NCBI RefSeq assembly: GCF_023078335.1
Contig: NZ_CP095550.1
Span: 4,880,001-4,944,000, forward strand
DNA from: Metabacillus endolithicus
Lineage (GTDB): Bacteria > Bacillota > Bacilli > Bacillales > Bacillaceae
Direction: 5' to 3'
Length of the DNA stretch: 64,000 bases
The notes beneath the pieces were generated by a model that ran no database searches, was not told where the DNA came from, and worked only from the letters and a program-made list of their open reading frames with translations. Position numbers and translations under genes: made by a program. How positions within the stretch are numbered: the first letter of the stretch is position 1; the number at the start of each line of letters is the position of its first letter. Of the stretch, positions 7,810 to 15,902 are shown in pieces.

Positions 7810-8634
7810 ATGGATTTCGTTACATTAAATAATGGATTAAAAATGCCACAACTAGGATATGGTGTTTGGCAGGTTGCAGATGATCAAGCAACAACTGCTG
7901 TAGCAAATGCTCTTGAAGTTGGTTATAGATCGATCGACACAGCGATGATTTACAAAAATGAAGCTGGTGTTGGTAAAGCAATTAAAGATTCAACTATCCC
8001 TCGTGAAGAATTGTTCATCACAACAAAGGTTTGGAATAGTGATCAAGGGTACGACAATACTTTACGTGCTTTTGATGAAAGTTTAGAGAGATTGGGCCTT
8101 GATTATGTGGACCTTTATTTAATACATTGGCCAACTCCTCAATTTGATCAGTATGTTGATACATATAAAGCATTAGAAAAGCTTTATCATGATGGTCGAG
8201 TAAAAGCTATTGGTGTATGTAATTTTGAAATTGAACATTTACAGCGTCTATTAGATGAATGTGAAGTTGTACCAGTTCTAAATCAAATCGAATGTCATCC
8301 ATACCTTGCTCAAAATGAGATAAAAGAATTTTGTGCAAAACATAATATTTATGTAGAGGCTTGGAGTCCACTTGAACAGGGTGGAGATGTGTTAAGAGAT
8401 GATGTAATTGTTAAAATTGCTGAGTCTCACAGTAAAACTCCAGCACAAGTTGTTTTACGCTGGCATTTACAAAATAATTCAATTGTTATTCCTAAATCAG
8501 TTACACCATCAAGAATTGAAGAAAACTTCAACGTGTTTGATTTTGAATTAACATCAGACGAAATGAATTCAATTCATGAACTGAACAAAAACCGTCGTAA
8601 AGGTAAGCATCCAAACGAGATGCATATTCGATAA
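7810..8634 (+). CDS. Aldo/keto reductase (YtbE/YvgN type)
   Basis: A 274-residue AKR barrel with the full catalytic tetrad: Asp43 and Tyr48 (SIDTAMIYKNE), Lys73 (ITTKVW) and His106 (LIHWP). The NADPH-binding end IPKSVTPSRIEEN is intact. Bacillus relatives reduce glyoxal, methylglyoxal and other carbonyls in the cytoplasm. The ATG at 7810 lies behind ATAGGAGTGA. Another ATG at 7803 is out of frame and stops at once. Confidence 0.9.
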   Translation: MDFVTLNNGLKMPQLGYGVWQVADDQATTAVANALEVGYRSIDTAMIYKNEAGVGKAIKDSTIPREELFITTKVWNSDQGYDNTLRAFDESLERLGLDYVDLYLIHWPTPQFDQYVDTYKALEKLYHDGRVKAIGVCNFEIEHLQRLLDECEVVPVLNQIECHPYLAQNEIKEFCAKHNIYVEAWSPLEQGGDVLRDDVIVKIAESHSKTPAQVVLRWHLQNNSIVIPKSVTPSRIEENFNVFDFELTSDEMNSIHELNKNRRKGKHPNEMHIR

Positions 8635-8644
8635 AACATACCTT

Positions 8645-8680
8645 AAAAAAGCCCATTCCTTTATACTAGGAATGGGCCTT
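8645..8680. terminator. Bidirectional terminator between convergent genes
   Basis: GCCCATTCCT/AGGAATGGGC (8651-8677) with a 7-base loop. On the minus strand it is followed by a run of six T, so it serves the Atl-like gene best. The plus-strand side has a weaker tail. Confidence 0.85.
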
Positions 8681-8684
8681 ACTA

Positions 8685-9011
8685 TTATAGAAAATCAACA
8701 ACATCTACTTCCATAGGATGAAACTGATATTTAACCAAATCTATTTGCTTTTCAAAACTAACACCTTCATGCTCAAGAAGTAGCTTTTGTGAGTAAAAAG
8801 CTTCCTCATCCTTAAAGCCAATTTCTCCTTTAGCATTAATCACACGATGCCAAGGAAGTTGATGTTTCTCACTCATAGAATGAAGAATCCGAACTACTTG
8901 CCTAGCTGCTCTTGGCTTTCCAGCTAACCGTGCAATTTGTCCATATGTCATGACTTTTCCTTTAGGTATACTTTTTATAATATGGATCGTTCTTTTTGTA
9001 AATGGCCGCAT
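8685..9011 (-). CDS. Alkyltransferase-like (Atl) protein, MGMT family
   Basis: A 108-residue protein of the O6-methylguanine-DNA methyltransferase C-terminal domain. The helix-turn-helix GKVMTYGQIARLAGKPRAARQVV contains the Tyr and the Arg finger used for base flipping. The active-site motif reads PWHR (53-56) in place of PCHR, so the acceptor Cys is Trp. This defines Atl proteins, which bind O6-alkylguanine and hand the lesion to nucleotide excision repair without removing the alkyl group. The ATG at 9011 follows AAGGAG with 7 bases; the longer upstream frame has no ribosome site. Confidence 0.9.
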   Translation of the reverse strand: MRPFTKRTIHIIKSIPKGKVMTYGQIARLAGKPRAARQVVRILHSMSEKHQLPWHRVINAKGEIGFKDEEAFYSQKLLLEHEGVSFEKQIDLVKYQFHPMEVDVVDFL

Positions 9012-9184
9012 GAAATTTCTCCTTAAAATAAAGACTAACCTCATACTTATGGTAACATTAATTTAATCCTAAGAAACATAAAGGAATTATTTTCACAATA
9101 TTTATAATAGTTTTGCGAAATAAGTTGACACCAACTAAGCAATGTGTCAAATTAATAGATATTCTACATATTCAGGAGGAAGCA

Positions 9185-10150
9185 ATGACTACAGAAAAAC
9201 ACACTCATATAATTGACTGTACAATCCGTGATGGTGGACTCGTAAATAATTGGGATTTCAGTGTGGAGTTCGTTCAAGACTTATATAACGGCTTAAGTGA
9301 AGCTGGTGTTGAATATATGGAAATTGGCTACAAAAATTCCCCGAAGCTTTTAAAAGCAAGCGAGCCGAATCCGTGGAGATTTCTTGATGACAAATTTTTA
9401 AAAGAAGTGATTCCACAGAAAAAATTCACAAAGCTTTCAGCACTTGTTGATATCGGAAGAGTAGATCCGAATGATGTTTTACCACGAGAAGAAAGTGTAT
9501 TAGACATGATTCGTATTGCTTGCTATATTCGTGAAGTGGACAAGGGATTGGAGCTTGTTCAAATGTTCCATGATTTAGGATATGAAACAGCTCTTAACAT
9601 TATGGCTTTATCAAGTGTTCCCGAGAATCAATTAATTGAAGCATTCGACATGATCAAAGATAGCCCGGTTGATGTTGTTTATATTGTAGATTCTTTTGGC
9701 AGCCTAGATCCTTTTGATATTGAACATCAAGTAAAGAAATTTAAGTCAATGCTTCCTAATAAACAGTTTGGTATTCATACACACAACAATATGCAGCTTG
9801 CATTTGCAAATACATTAACAGCTATGAGAAATGGAGTAAGCTACCTAGATTCTTCTGTGTTCGGTATGGGACGTGCAGCAGGAAATTGTCATACGGAATT
9901 ACTTGTAACACATGTTAAAAAATCAAGCTATGAGCTAAAGCCAGTTCTAGGTGTTATTGAAAAGCATATGATTGAAATGCGACAAAAATGGGAGTGGGCC
10001 TATATTATCCCTTACATGATTTCCGGTGCTCTTAATGAACATCCACGTGTAGCTATGGCTTATCGTGATAGTGAAGATCGTGACAAATACGTAGAGTTCT
10101 ACGATAAAGTAACATCACCAGAAGCTTCAGTTGCTCCTGCAAAAAAGTAA
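9185..10150 (+). CDS. HMGL-like (DRE-TIM) aldolase family protein
   Basis: A 321-residue TIM barrel of the HMG-CoA lyase/isopropylmalate synthase superfamily. It opens with IDCTIRDGGLVNNWDF, a variant of the DxTLRDG metal/catalytic motif. It also has YIVDSFGSLDP and the metal-binding HTHNNMQLA, followed by GMGRAAGN. It resembles stand-alone proteins annotated as 4-hydroxy-2-oxovalerate aldolase-like, but the aldehyde dehydrogenase partner of that pathway is not adjacent and the DmpG communication domain is missing. The start at ATG 9185 follows AGGAGG. Reaction uncertain: probably a retro-aldol or Claisen type on a 2-keto acid. Confidence 0.78.
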   Translation: MTTEKHTHIIDCTIRDGGLVNNWDFSVEFVQDLYNGLSEAGVEYMEIGYKNSPKLLKASEPNPWRFLDDKFLKEVIPQKKFTKLSALVDIGRVDPNDVLPREESVLDMIRIACYIREVDKGLELVQMFHDLGYETALNIMALSSVPENQLIEAFDMIKDSPVDVVYIVDSFGSLDPFDIEHQVKKFKSMLPNKQFGIHTHNNMQLAFANTLTAMRNGVSYLDSSVFGMGRAAGNCHTELLVTHVKKSSYELKPVLGVIEKHMIEMRQKWEWAYIIPYMISGALNEHPRVAMAYRDSEDRDKYVEFYDKVTSPEASVAPAKK

Positions 10151-10180
10151 CGCCTATGGAAATTTGAGCTTCTTAAGATA

Positions 10181-10221
10181 AAAAAAATGCTAAGCACGTT
10201 AAAAGTGCTTAGCATTTTTTA
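10181..10221. terminator. Bidirectional terminator
   Basis: AATGCTAAGCAC/GTGCTTAGCATT with a 7-base loop, A-run on the left and T-run on the right. It terminates both the aldolase gene and the convergent lipoprotein gene. Confidence 0.92.
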
Positions 10222-11275
10222 TTAATAAGCTGAAGAGCGAAATGATTCAATAATATGTGTAACTGAATTGCCATACTTACTTTGTTCACTTGCTGGGTAC
10301 GTCATTATGATCGTATTTGCTACTTCATTTCCAAAGAAAAACTTTTTGTACGTAATCAGCCCATTTTGTTCATAAGAAAGAACATACCAGTTGGCTGTTA
10401 GTCTTTTATAAGCAATGTTAACCGGAATAGAGTTCAGATCTTCATTGTAGTAAGTTTCAATTGTTTCGTTTTCACTTATAATATTCGTATGGTTACCATA
10501 GGCAGTAACTTCAAAATCTTCGCTATAAAACCTTACGCCATCTCCATTAGTTGGGGGAGGGGCCATCTTTAAGTTGCTTGGTACTTTTAAGGAAAATCCA
10601 TAGCGTTCATTTGTATAATGTTGATAGGAAATGGTATCTTGCTTTGATTTTTTTCCTTCTGTTTTTCGATCTTCTCCTCTTTTTTTCCTTTTCAGTCCCA
10701 TCAATAGTACTGTTAATAGGTTGTTCGTTTTCATCTTTTTCACTTGTTGTAAGTTCTACTTTTTTTATTAATTCATTCATTTTAGATTCATATTGTTTGA
10801 GAATTTCATTAGAAGTAATAGTAGCCTGTAATTCTTCTAACTCTTTTTTAGCTTCGCTAACATTATTTTTTTCTATTAATTTGTTAATATAGGCTATTTT
10901 CTGTTCAACTAGTGAGGTTTGATCATTATCAGCCAAAATCTGTTTTTTTAGTGTTTCAGCCTCATCCTGAACGGTTTTTAAACCATTTTGTTCATTTATG
11001 ACAACATCCAACGACTTAATAGCAGACTCATAATCTTTTTCTTTATAAGCCTTTTTAGCTCTTTCCATATTTGTTGCTTGATCAAAGTAGCTTGCTGCAT
11101 TTCGATCACCTTCTTTTTCATTTAAGGCAAGCTCAAAGTAAATGGCAGCCTGATGGTAATTTTTTTGTCCAAGCTCTTTCATCCCTTGATCTATAGCATG
11201 CTGATAACTTTCGTTAGAACACGAAGTAAGAAAAGTAATAAGAGCAATTAGTAATATTAAACTTTGTAGTTTCAT
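10222..11275 (-). CDS. TPR-containing lipoprotein, frameshifted
   Basis: Two overlapping frames appear to be one gene. The first part (from 11275) has a lipoprotein signal ending ITFLTSC, then TPR-like helices (residues 25-105) and a coiled-coil region. The second part, ending at 10222, carries a domain beginning ERYGFSLKVPSN with TNGDGVRFYS and a closing IIESFRS. That pattern is common in Bacillus lipoproteins. The frames meet in a Lys/Glu-rich linker at an A7 run (10680-10686, minus strand): removing one A joins them. Sequencing error is the likeliest cause; phase variation is an alternative. Probably surface-anchored. Function unknown. Confidence 0.72.
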
Positions 11276-11366
11276 TGTTTTTCCATTCCTTTAGTAATTT
11301 TATTCTCATATTATATCAAAGATTTGTACTTACTTGATTTGTTTAGTAGTGGTAGTATCTGGTTTT

Positions 11367-11400
11367 TGGTACCTGGCACCACCCGATTTTTCTTGTTTCA
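11367..11400. repeat. REP-like element
   Basis: TGGTACCTGGCACCACCCG followed by ATTTTTCTTGTTTCA, a variant of the family seen at 5963, 6016 and 11981. It lies between two minus-strand genes. Confidence 0.7.
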
Positions 11401-11450
11401 CACACTTTTGTTTCACAGAAAAACCCCTGATTTTCAGGAGGTTCTTCATT

Positions 11451-11933
11451 TTACGATGAAGTTTTACTTTCACTTTCTTTATCATTTTTGTCACTTTTAA
11501 ATAAATTTTTAGAAACAACATTTAATTTATTTAAAAACCGATTAAACCCAAATCCAACAAAAAATGCAATACTAATCTGAGCTAGTGGCGCATCTTTGTA
11601 GTCAATAAATTCAACTAAAAATAAACCACTTTGAATAAGTGTAACAGCGATAACTGCTGTGCCTGTCGCAAATATTGGATAAAAAATATACATAATCCAT
11701 TCTCGATAGTCGGTTAATCCATCTTTCATATAGTGAGAGCAAAACATATAAAGATGCCTTAGTGAACCACCAATTGCTCCCGCAAAGAAATAATATAAAA
11801 AAATCTCGATATCAGAAATGATTGGGAACGATTTTTCTAGAATACCAGTCCACAAAGCACCTACTGCAAGAAAGCTCCCAAAAAACAAGAAAGAAAGATA
11901 GGTTAGAATCAGCGTCTTTAACCACCACTTCAC
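11451..11933 (-). CDS. Four-span membrane protein of unknown function
   Basis: About 160 residues with four predicted membrane segments and a charged Lys/Asp/Ser-rich tail. The central pattern (GAIGGSLRHLYMF, a Trp-containing loop, then YPIFATG, QSGLF, and an AFFVGFGFNRFLNKL ending) resembles a membrane module found in assorted bacterial proteins; I cannot assign a function. GTG starts exist at 11942 and 11933. The AGAGGGGTGA ribosome site fits 11933 (8 bases of spacing), while it overlaps the earlier one. REP-like repeats flank the gene on both sides. Confidence 0.7.
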   Translation of the reverse strand: MKWWLKTLILTYLSFLFFGSFLAVGALWTGILEKSFPIISDIEIFLYYFFAGAIGGSLRHLYMFCSHYMKDGLTDYREWIMYIFYPIFATGTAVIAVTLIQSGLFLVEFIDYKDAPLAQISIAFFVGFGFNRFLNKLNVVSKNLFKSDKNDKESESKTSS

Positions 11934-11980
11934 ACCGCTCACCCCTCTGCTCTAATACGTTATCTTATGAGGGAATGGGC

Positions 11981-12030
11981 GGGTGGTGCCTGTACGTAGA
12001 GTGACAGGCACCACCCGATTTTTCTTGTTT
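11981..12030. repeat. REP-like element, fullest palindromic copy
   Basis: A perfect 13-bp inverted repeat, GGGTGGTGCCTGT/ACAGGCACCACCC, with a 10-base loop (11981-12016). The family tail GATTTTTCTTGTTT follows. As RNA it would form a strong hairpin with a T-rich tail, so it could double as a terminator. It sits between two minus-strand genes. Confidence 0.8.
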
Positions 12031-12054
12031 AACATTATGTTCCACAGGCTTGCT

Positions 12055-12669
12055 TTACTCTTGTGGTACCTTTACCATTTCCAAAAAGAAGTCAATATGT
12101 TGATCCAAGCGTCTTTCTACTTCAGTGGTGTCCTTACCATCAAACTTTAGGATGTTATATTCAGCTAAGAGAGAAAATGCTGGATATTGGTATTCAACGG
12201 CAAGTAATCTTGGGTCAACCGGTTTAATCCTTTTCATTTCGATCAATTTTTTAAAGACGATTTCAAGGAAATCAATTGTTGATTGAAAGAAATCATTTAG
12301 GATGATGTCCCGAGCCATTGGTTCACGGAATTGCTCAACTTGTAGAACTCTCCACATTTTTTGGGCATGAACATTTTCCATATATGTTTTAAAATTTCTG
12401 TGTCCTGCCTTAAAAAAAGCATCTGTAGTTGAATTGTTTAAAATCTCATCCAATGCTTCAAGAGGAGGCATTGTTTTTGAAAAATCTGTACGAAAATGAG
12501 TAAGGATCGATTCAAGAATTTGCTCCTTATTTTTAAAATGATTATAAAGAGAGCTTTCCTTTATACCGACAGTTCTTGTTATTTCTCTTATAGAAACAGC
12601 ACTATAGCCTTTTTGTGAAAAAAGATCTAACGCCGTTTCGAATATTTTATCTTTTGTGTTTTTAGTCAT
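12055..12669 (-). CDS. TetR/AcrR family transcriptional regulator
   Basis: A 204-residue regulator with an N-terminal TetR helix-turn-helix (FSQKGYSAVSIREITRTVG, then KESSLYNHFKNKEQIL) and a helical ligand domain. The ATG at 12669 follows AAGGG with 8 bases of spacing. It is divergent from the serine hydrolase at 12778. The shared region contains the 16-bp palindrome ACTAACG-TT-CGTTAGT, repeated almost exactly at 13796-13811 before the next hydrolase gene. The three downstream genes are therefore its probable regulon. Inducer unknown. Confidence 0.88.
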   Translation of the reverse strand: MTKNTKDKIFETALDLFSQKGYSAVSIREITRTVGIKESSLYNHFKNKEQILESILTHFRTDFSKTMPPLEALDEILNNSTTDAFFKAGHRNFKTYMENVHAQKMWRVLQVEQFREPMARDIILNDFFQSTIDFLEIVFKKLIEMKRIKPVDPRLLAVEYQYPAFSLLAEYNILKFDGKDTTEVERRLDQHIDFFLEMVKVPQE

Positions 12670-12703
12670 TTTACACACCCTTAAAATTTTTTGGGAAAAA
12701 ATG

Positions 12704-12758
12704 TTGCAACATTTCTAGTTAAACCATATAATGACATTGTATACTAACGTTCGTTAGT
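12704..12758 (+). promoter_or_regulatory. Promoter with TetR operator palindrome
   Basis: TTGCAA (12704-12709), 17 bases, TATAAT (12727-12732), then the perfect palindrome ACTAACG-TT-CGTTAGT (12743-12758) over and just past the expected start point. This placement is suited to repression by the divergent TetR protein. Confidence 0.75.
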
Positions 12759-12777
12759 TTTCAATGGGGGGATAGAT

Positions 12778-13788
12778 ATGAATACATTTCAATCATATAT
12801 GGAAAGGCGGCCCAAATTTTCTGGTGTTATTTCGATTTCAAAGGGAAATGAAATAATCTATGAAGATGCATTTGGACTATCCAACAAAGAGAAGGAAATT
12901 GAGAACAATATTCATACAAAATATCCAGTGGGATCTATGCTAAGTAAACCATTAACAGCTGTTGCAACATTTCAACTGATCGAGAAAGGAAAATTGTCTC
13001 TCCATCAGCCAATAGACAAATTCCTTCCTTTCTATAAAAATAAAGGTATTACCATACATCATTTATTAAACCATACATCTGGAATTCCTAATTTACTCAT
13101 GTTAAGAAAGCAATTAAAATGGGATCAAGATTACACTCAAAAACAAATTTTTGACACTCTACAGGAACATAAATTAAATTTTACACCTGGTCAAAAAATT
13201 TCATACAACAACACTGGATTTTTTATGTTAGGACTAATCATTGAGAAAGTGTCTGGAGTAACCTACCATGACTATATAAAAGAAAACATCTTCAAGCCAG
13301 CAAACATGAAGCATACGGGCTTTTTACATGAAGAAATAGAAGGTACAGCTAATAATTATATCAATCAAAAGTCAGGACCGTATGTGAGTCCAACTCTTTT
13401 ATTCGCTTGTGGTGATGCTATTTCAACCTTAGAAGATATTCATTTGTTCCACAAAGCTCTTGAGTCAAATATCTTAATTACTAAAATATCTAGTGAACAA
13501 ATGCAAACACCTACTTACAAAGGAAGATTTATCACGATGGGTTATAGTTGGTTTATCAAACAGCTTTTTGGGAGGAAAAGTGTTTCTCATGGAGGAACGC
13601 ACCCAGGTGGTTTTACAACTCATGTTGAAAGATATCTTGATGATGATATGACGATTGTTGTTATAAGTAATGATATGATATCTCATAAAATGCTTACGAT
13701 GAAAGAGCTGGGAGCAACACTTATAAGTAGAGAATTAGCTTCCCTTTTATTTAATCAAAAACTGCATCATTGGCAAAAATTTTTTTAA
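12778..13788 (+). CDS. Class C beta-lactamase-like serine hydrolase
   Basis: A 336-residue beta-lactamase/penicillin-binding fold protein without signal peptide. The GHxxNHTSGIPNL landmark appears as LLNHTSGIPNL. The second motif is YNN (in KISYNNTGFFML) and the third is HGG (VSHGGTHPGG). The first motif is odd: it reads G-S-M-L-S-K, so the Ser and Lys of SxxK are separated by three residues (S53, K57) instead of two, as if one codon had been inserted. Activity is therefore doubtful. First gene behind the TetR-controlled promoter. Confidence 0.82.
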   Translation: MNTFQSYMERRPKFSGVISISKGNEIIYEDAFGLSNKEKEIENNIHTKYPVGSMLSKPLTAVATFQLIEKGKLSLHQPIDKFLPFYKNKGITIHHLLNHTSGIPNLLMLRKQLKWDQDYTQKQIFDTLQEHKLNFTPGQKISYNNTGFFMLGLIIEKVSGVTYHDYIKENIFKPANMKHTGFLHEEIEGTANNYINQKSGPYVSPTLLFACGDAISTLEDIHLFHKALESNILITKISSEQMQTPTYKGRFITMGYSWFIKQLFGRKSVSHGGTHPGGFTTHVERYLDDDMTIVVISNDMISHKMLTMKELGATLISRELASLLFNQKLHHWQKFF

Positions 13789-13795
13789 ATCCTTA

Positions 13796-13811
13796 ACTAA
13801 CAAACGTTAGT
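13796..13811 (+). promoter_or_regulatory. Second TetR-type operator
   Basis: ACTAACA-AA-CGTTAGT differs from the palindrome at 12743-12758 in one arm position plus the two-base centre. It lies between the serine hydrolase and the alpha/beta hydrolase, so the latter may have an additional regulated promoter, or the site may act as an auxiliary operator. Confidence 0.65.
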
Positions 13812-13843
13812 TTATGACGTGGAAAGCAAAGGAGGCAAGTATT

Positions 13844-14872
13844 GTGTTTCAACAACTAAAAGGTGGATATGTTAAACCCTATAAAAATAAACAATCTGAT
13901 AAGAACAGTGTTGCAAAATTAGAAAAACTAACGTTGGGTAATGTAACACAATGGATCACAATCCGTGGAAAAAATAAAGATCTGCCAATCTTACTTTTTT
14001 TACATGGTGGACCAGGGAGTCCACAAACAGGAGCACAAATGAAATATAATGCTGATCTGGAAGAAAATTTTCTTGTTGTAAACTGGGATCAAAGAGGATC
14101 AGGGAAATCTTATACTTCCGAAGTAACACCTGAGAGTATGAACGTAGAACAAATACTTTCAGATTGCCATGAGCTCGTCAAATATCTTACTACACAATTT
14201 CGACAAAAGAAAGTATTCCTTATGGGACATTCTGTCGGTGCGGTGCTTGGATTATTATTTGTACAAAAGTTTCCTGAGTTAATAGAGGCTTATGTAGGAA
14301 TAAACCAGCCAGTGAAACGTGCTGAGGAAGAAATAAGATCGTATCAATATGCTTTAAGCATAGCTAAAGAAAAGAATCATAAAAAAGCCATTCTGCAATT
14401 AGAACGAATTGGTTCTCCAAAGAACGGTTTCTATCATTCAGTAGATGATTTAGTCACGCAGCGAACATGGCTGACAAAATTTAATGGTGTTACTTATAAA
14501 TTAAAAGCTGTTTCTGTTAATATTCACTACATTTTAAGTTCTCATTTAACTTTGAAAGAAAAGCTCTCATTTATGAAAGGATTTGGTTTTTCATCAACAC
14601 ATCTTTGGGATGAAATAACTAAAATCAACTTTTTTCAGCTTGTTTCAGATGTGAAAGTTCCTGTTTATTTTATTGCAGGAAAACATGACAGGATTGTGTT
14701 TAGCGATCGATTAAAGGAATATTATGACTTTCTAAAAGCACCAAAAAAAGAAATATACTATTTTGAGGAATCAGGACATTATGCATGTTTTGAGGAAGCA
14801 AATAAATTTAATCTCATTATGAAAGAAGTGAAAAAAAATCACCTGAGTAAAAATAAAATGGAGGTTATTTAA
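13844..14872 (+). CDS. Alpha/beta hydrolase (proline iminopeptidase-like)
   Basis: About 342 residues. It has the HGGPG oxyanion motif (54-58), the WDQRGSGKS block (81-89), the nucleophile GHSVGA with Ser130, an acid GKHDRIV and a terminal SGHYACF with the catalytic His. This block set is typical of peptidase S33/prolyl aminopeptidase relatives, though lactonases and epoxide-type enzymes share it. GTG at 13844 is preferred over the in-frame ATG at 13814 because AAAGGAGG (13828-13834) lies 9 bases before it. The stop overlaps the next start (TAATG). Confidence 0.83.
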   Translation: MFQQLKGGYVKPYKNKQSDKNSVAKLEKLTLGNVTQWITIRGKNKDLPILLFLHGGPGSPQTGAQMKYNADLEENFLVVNWDQRGSGKSYTSEVTPESMNVEQILSDCHELVKYLTTQFRQKKVFLMGHSVGAVLGLLFVQKFPELIEAYVGINQPVKRAEEEIRSYQYALSIAKEKNHKKAILQLERIGSPKNGFYHSVDDLVTQRTWLTKFNGVTYKLKAVSVNIHYILSSHLTLKEKLSFMKGFGFSSTHLWDEITKINFFQLVSDVKVPVYFIAGKHDRIVFSDRLKEYYDFLKAPKKEIYYFEESGHYACFEEANKFNLIMKEVKKNHLSKNKMEVI

Positions 14873-15681
14873 TGAGAGTACACTATATATGTAAAGCATG
14901 CGGAGTACAGTATGAAGCTACACATCATCCACCAGATATATGTAAAATTTGTAGTGACGAACGACAATACGTACCGTTAACTGGACAAAAATGGACAACA
15001 TTAGAGGAGCTAAAGCAAGAAAGCTTTCATAACGAATTTGTGGAAATTGAGCAAGGTTTATGGAGCATTCGCACATATCCGCAAATAGGTATTGGTCAAA
15101 AGGCTTATTTGATTAGGACTGATGAAGGAAATATCCTTTGGGATTGTATTACTTACCTAGATGAGAAAACAATTAACAAAATTAACGAACTTGGTGGGTT
15201 ACGAGGGATTGCCATTTCTCATCCGCATTATTATAGTACGATCATTGAATGGGGGAATGCATTTCAATGTCCAATTTATATCCACGAAAAAGATCATGAA
15301 TGGCTAACGAGAACTTGTTCGCTCATTCATTTCTGGAACGGGGATAGCCTTGAGTTAACTAAACATCTCTCTCTCATCCATGTAGGAGGACATTTTGAAG
15401 GTAGCTCCGTTTTGCTATGGACACTTGGTTCGTATAAAAAAGGTACATTACTCGTAGGTGATAGCATCTATATTGTACCTGATCAAGGTTGGCTAAGTTT
15501 TATTTATAGTGCACCAAATCATATACCATTGTCTGCTAAGGTGGTAAACAATATTAAAATGAGCTTAGAAAACTATGATTTTGAAGCTATTTATGGTGCT
15601 TTTGATCATAAGATCGAGCAAGGAGGCAAGAATTCTTTTATTAAATCAGCAGATCGATATATTCATTTTTTGAATAGCTAA
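14872..15681 (+). CDS. MBL-fold metallohydrolase with N-terminal zinc-ribbon
   Basis: A 269-residue fusion. The first ~30 residues hold two CxxC pairs (Cys7/Cys10 and Cys24/Cys27) in a rubredoxin- or zinc-ribbon-like knuckle. The rest is a metallo-beta-lactamase fold. The signature HxHxDH is altered to SHPHYYST, which keeps both His but lacks the DH pair. Later ligands are HVGGHFEGSS and VGDSIY. Loss of the second metal site suggests a mononuclear or altered enzyme. It overlaps the upstream hydrolase by one base, so the two are coupled, within the second TetR regulon. Confidence 0.8.
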   Translation: MRVHYICKACGVQYEATHHPPDICKICSDERQYVPLTGQKWTTLEELKQESFHNEFVEIEQGLWSIRTYPQIGIGQKAYLIRTDEGNILWDCITYLDEKTINKINELGGLRGIAISHPHYYSTIIEWGNAFQCPIYIHEKDHEWLTRTCSLIHFWNGDSLELTKHLSLIHVGGHFEGSSVLLWTLGSYKKGTLLVGDSIYIVPDQGWLSFIYSAPNHIPLSAKVVNNIKMSLENYDFEAIYGAFDHKIEQGGKNSFIKSADRYIHFLNS

Positions 15682-15769
15682 AAAAACAGATCGTTTGAAT
15701 TAAGGATTTTCAACTACTACAATAAACATGAATAAAAAACAGGCCTTTATATGATAGATAATAAAAAGA

Positions 15770-15879
15770 GTACCCCCTATGATACACTCGGTATGAGGCT
15801 CTAAAAAGTACCTCTTTAAAAAGAAATGAATAATTTACCAATAAAACACTTTACATAGGGTAGGGGGGTATGGTAGATT
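15770..15879 (+). promoter_or_regulatory. csoR promoter region with CsoR-type G-tract operators
   Basis: A likely promoter is TTTACA (15850-15855) with TAGATT 18 bases later (15874-15879). Its spacer holds ATAGGGTAGGGGGGTAT, the G-tract with A/T flanks usual for CsoR binding. A second site in the opposite orientation, GTACCCCCTAT, lies at 15770-15780. Repression by apo-CsoR and relief by Cu(I) is the known logic of such sites; the assignment here is by pattern. Confidence 0.65.
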
Positions 15880-15902
15880 ATATTTATAAGGAGGTTATGT
15901 TA

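Noticed and set aside
10600..10760. Programmed ribosomal frameshift in the TPR lipoprotein gene
   Set aside because: An A7 slippery run exists, but the needed shift (+1) is not the usual -1 type, no downstream stimulator is evident, and thirteen other genes or sites show similar single-base breaks, so sequencing error is simpler.
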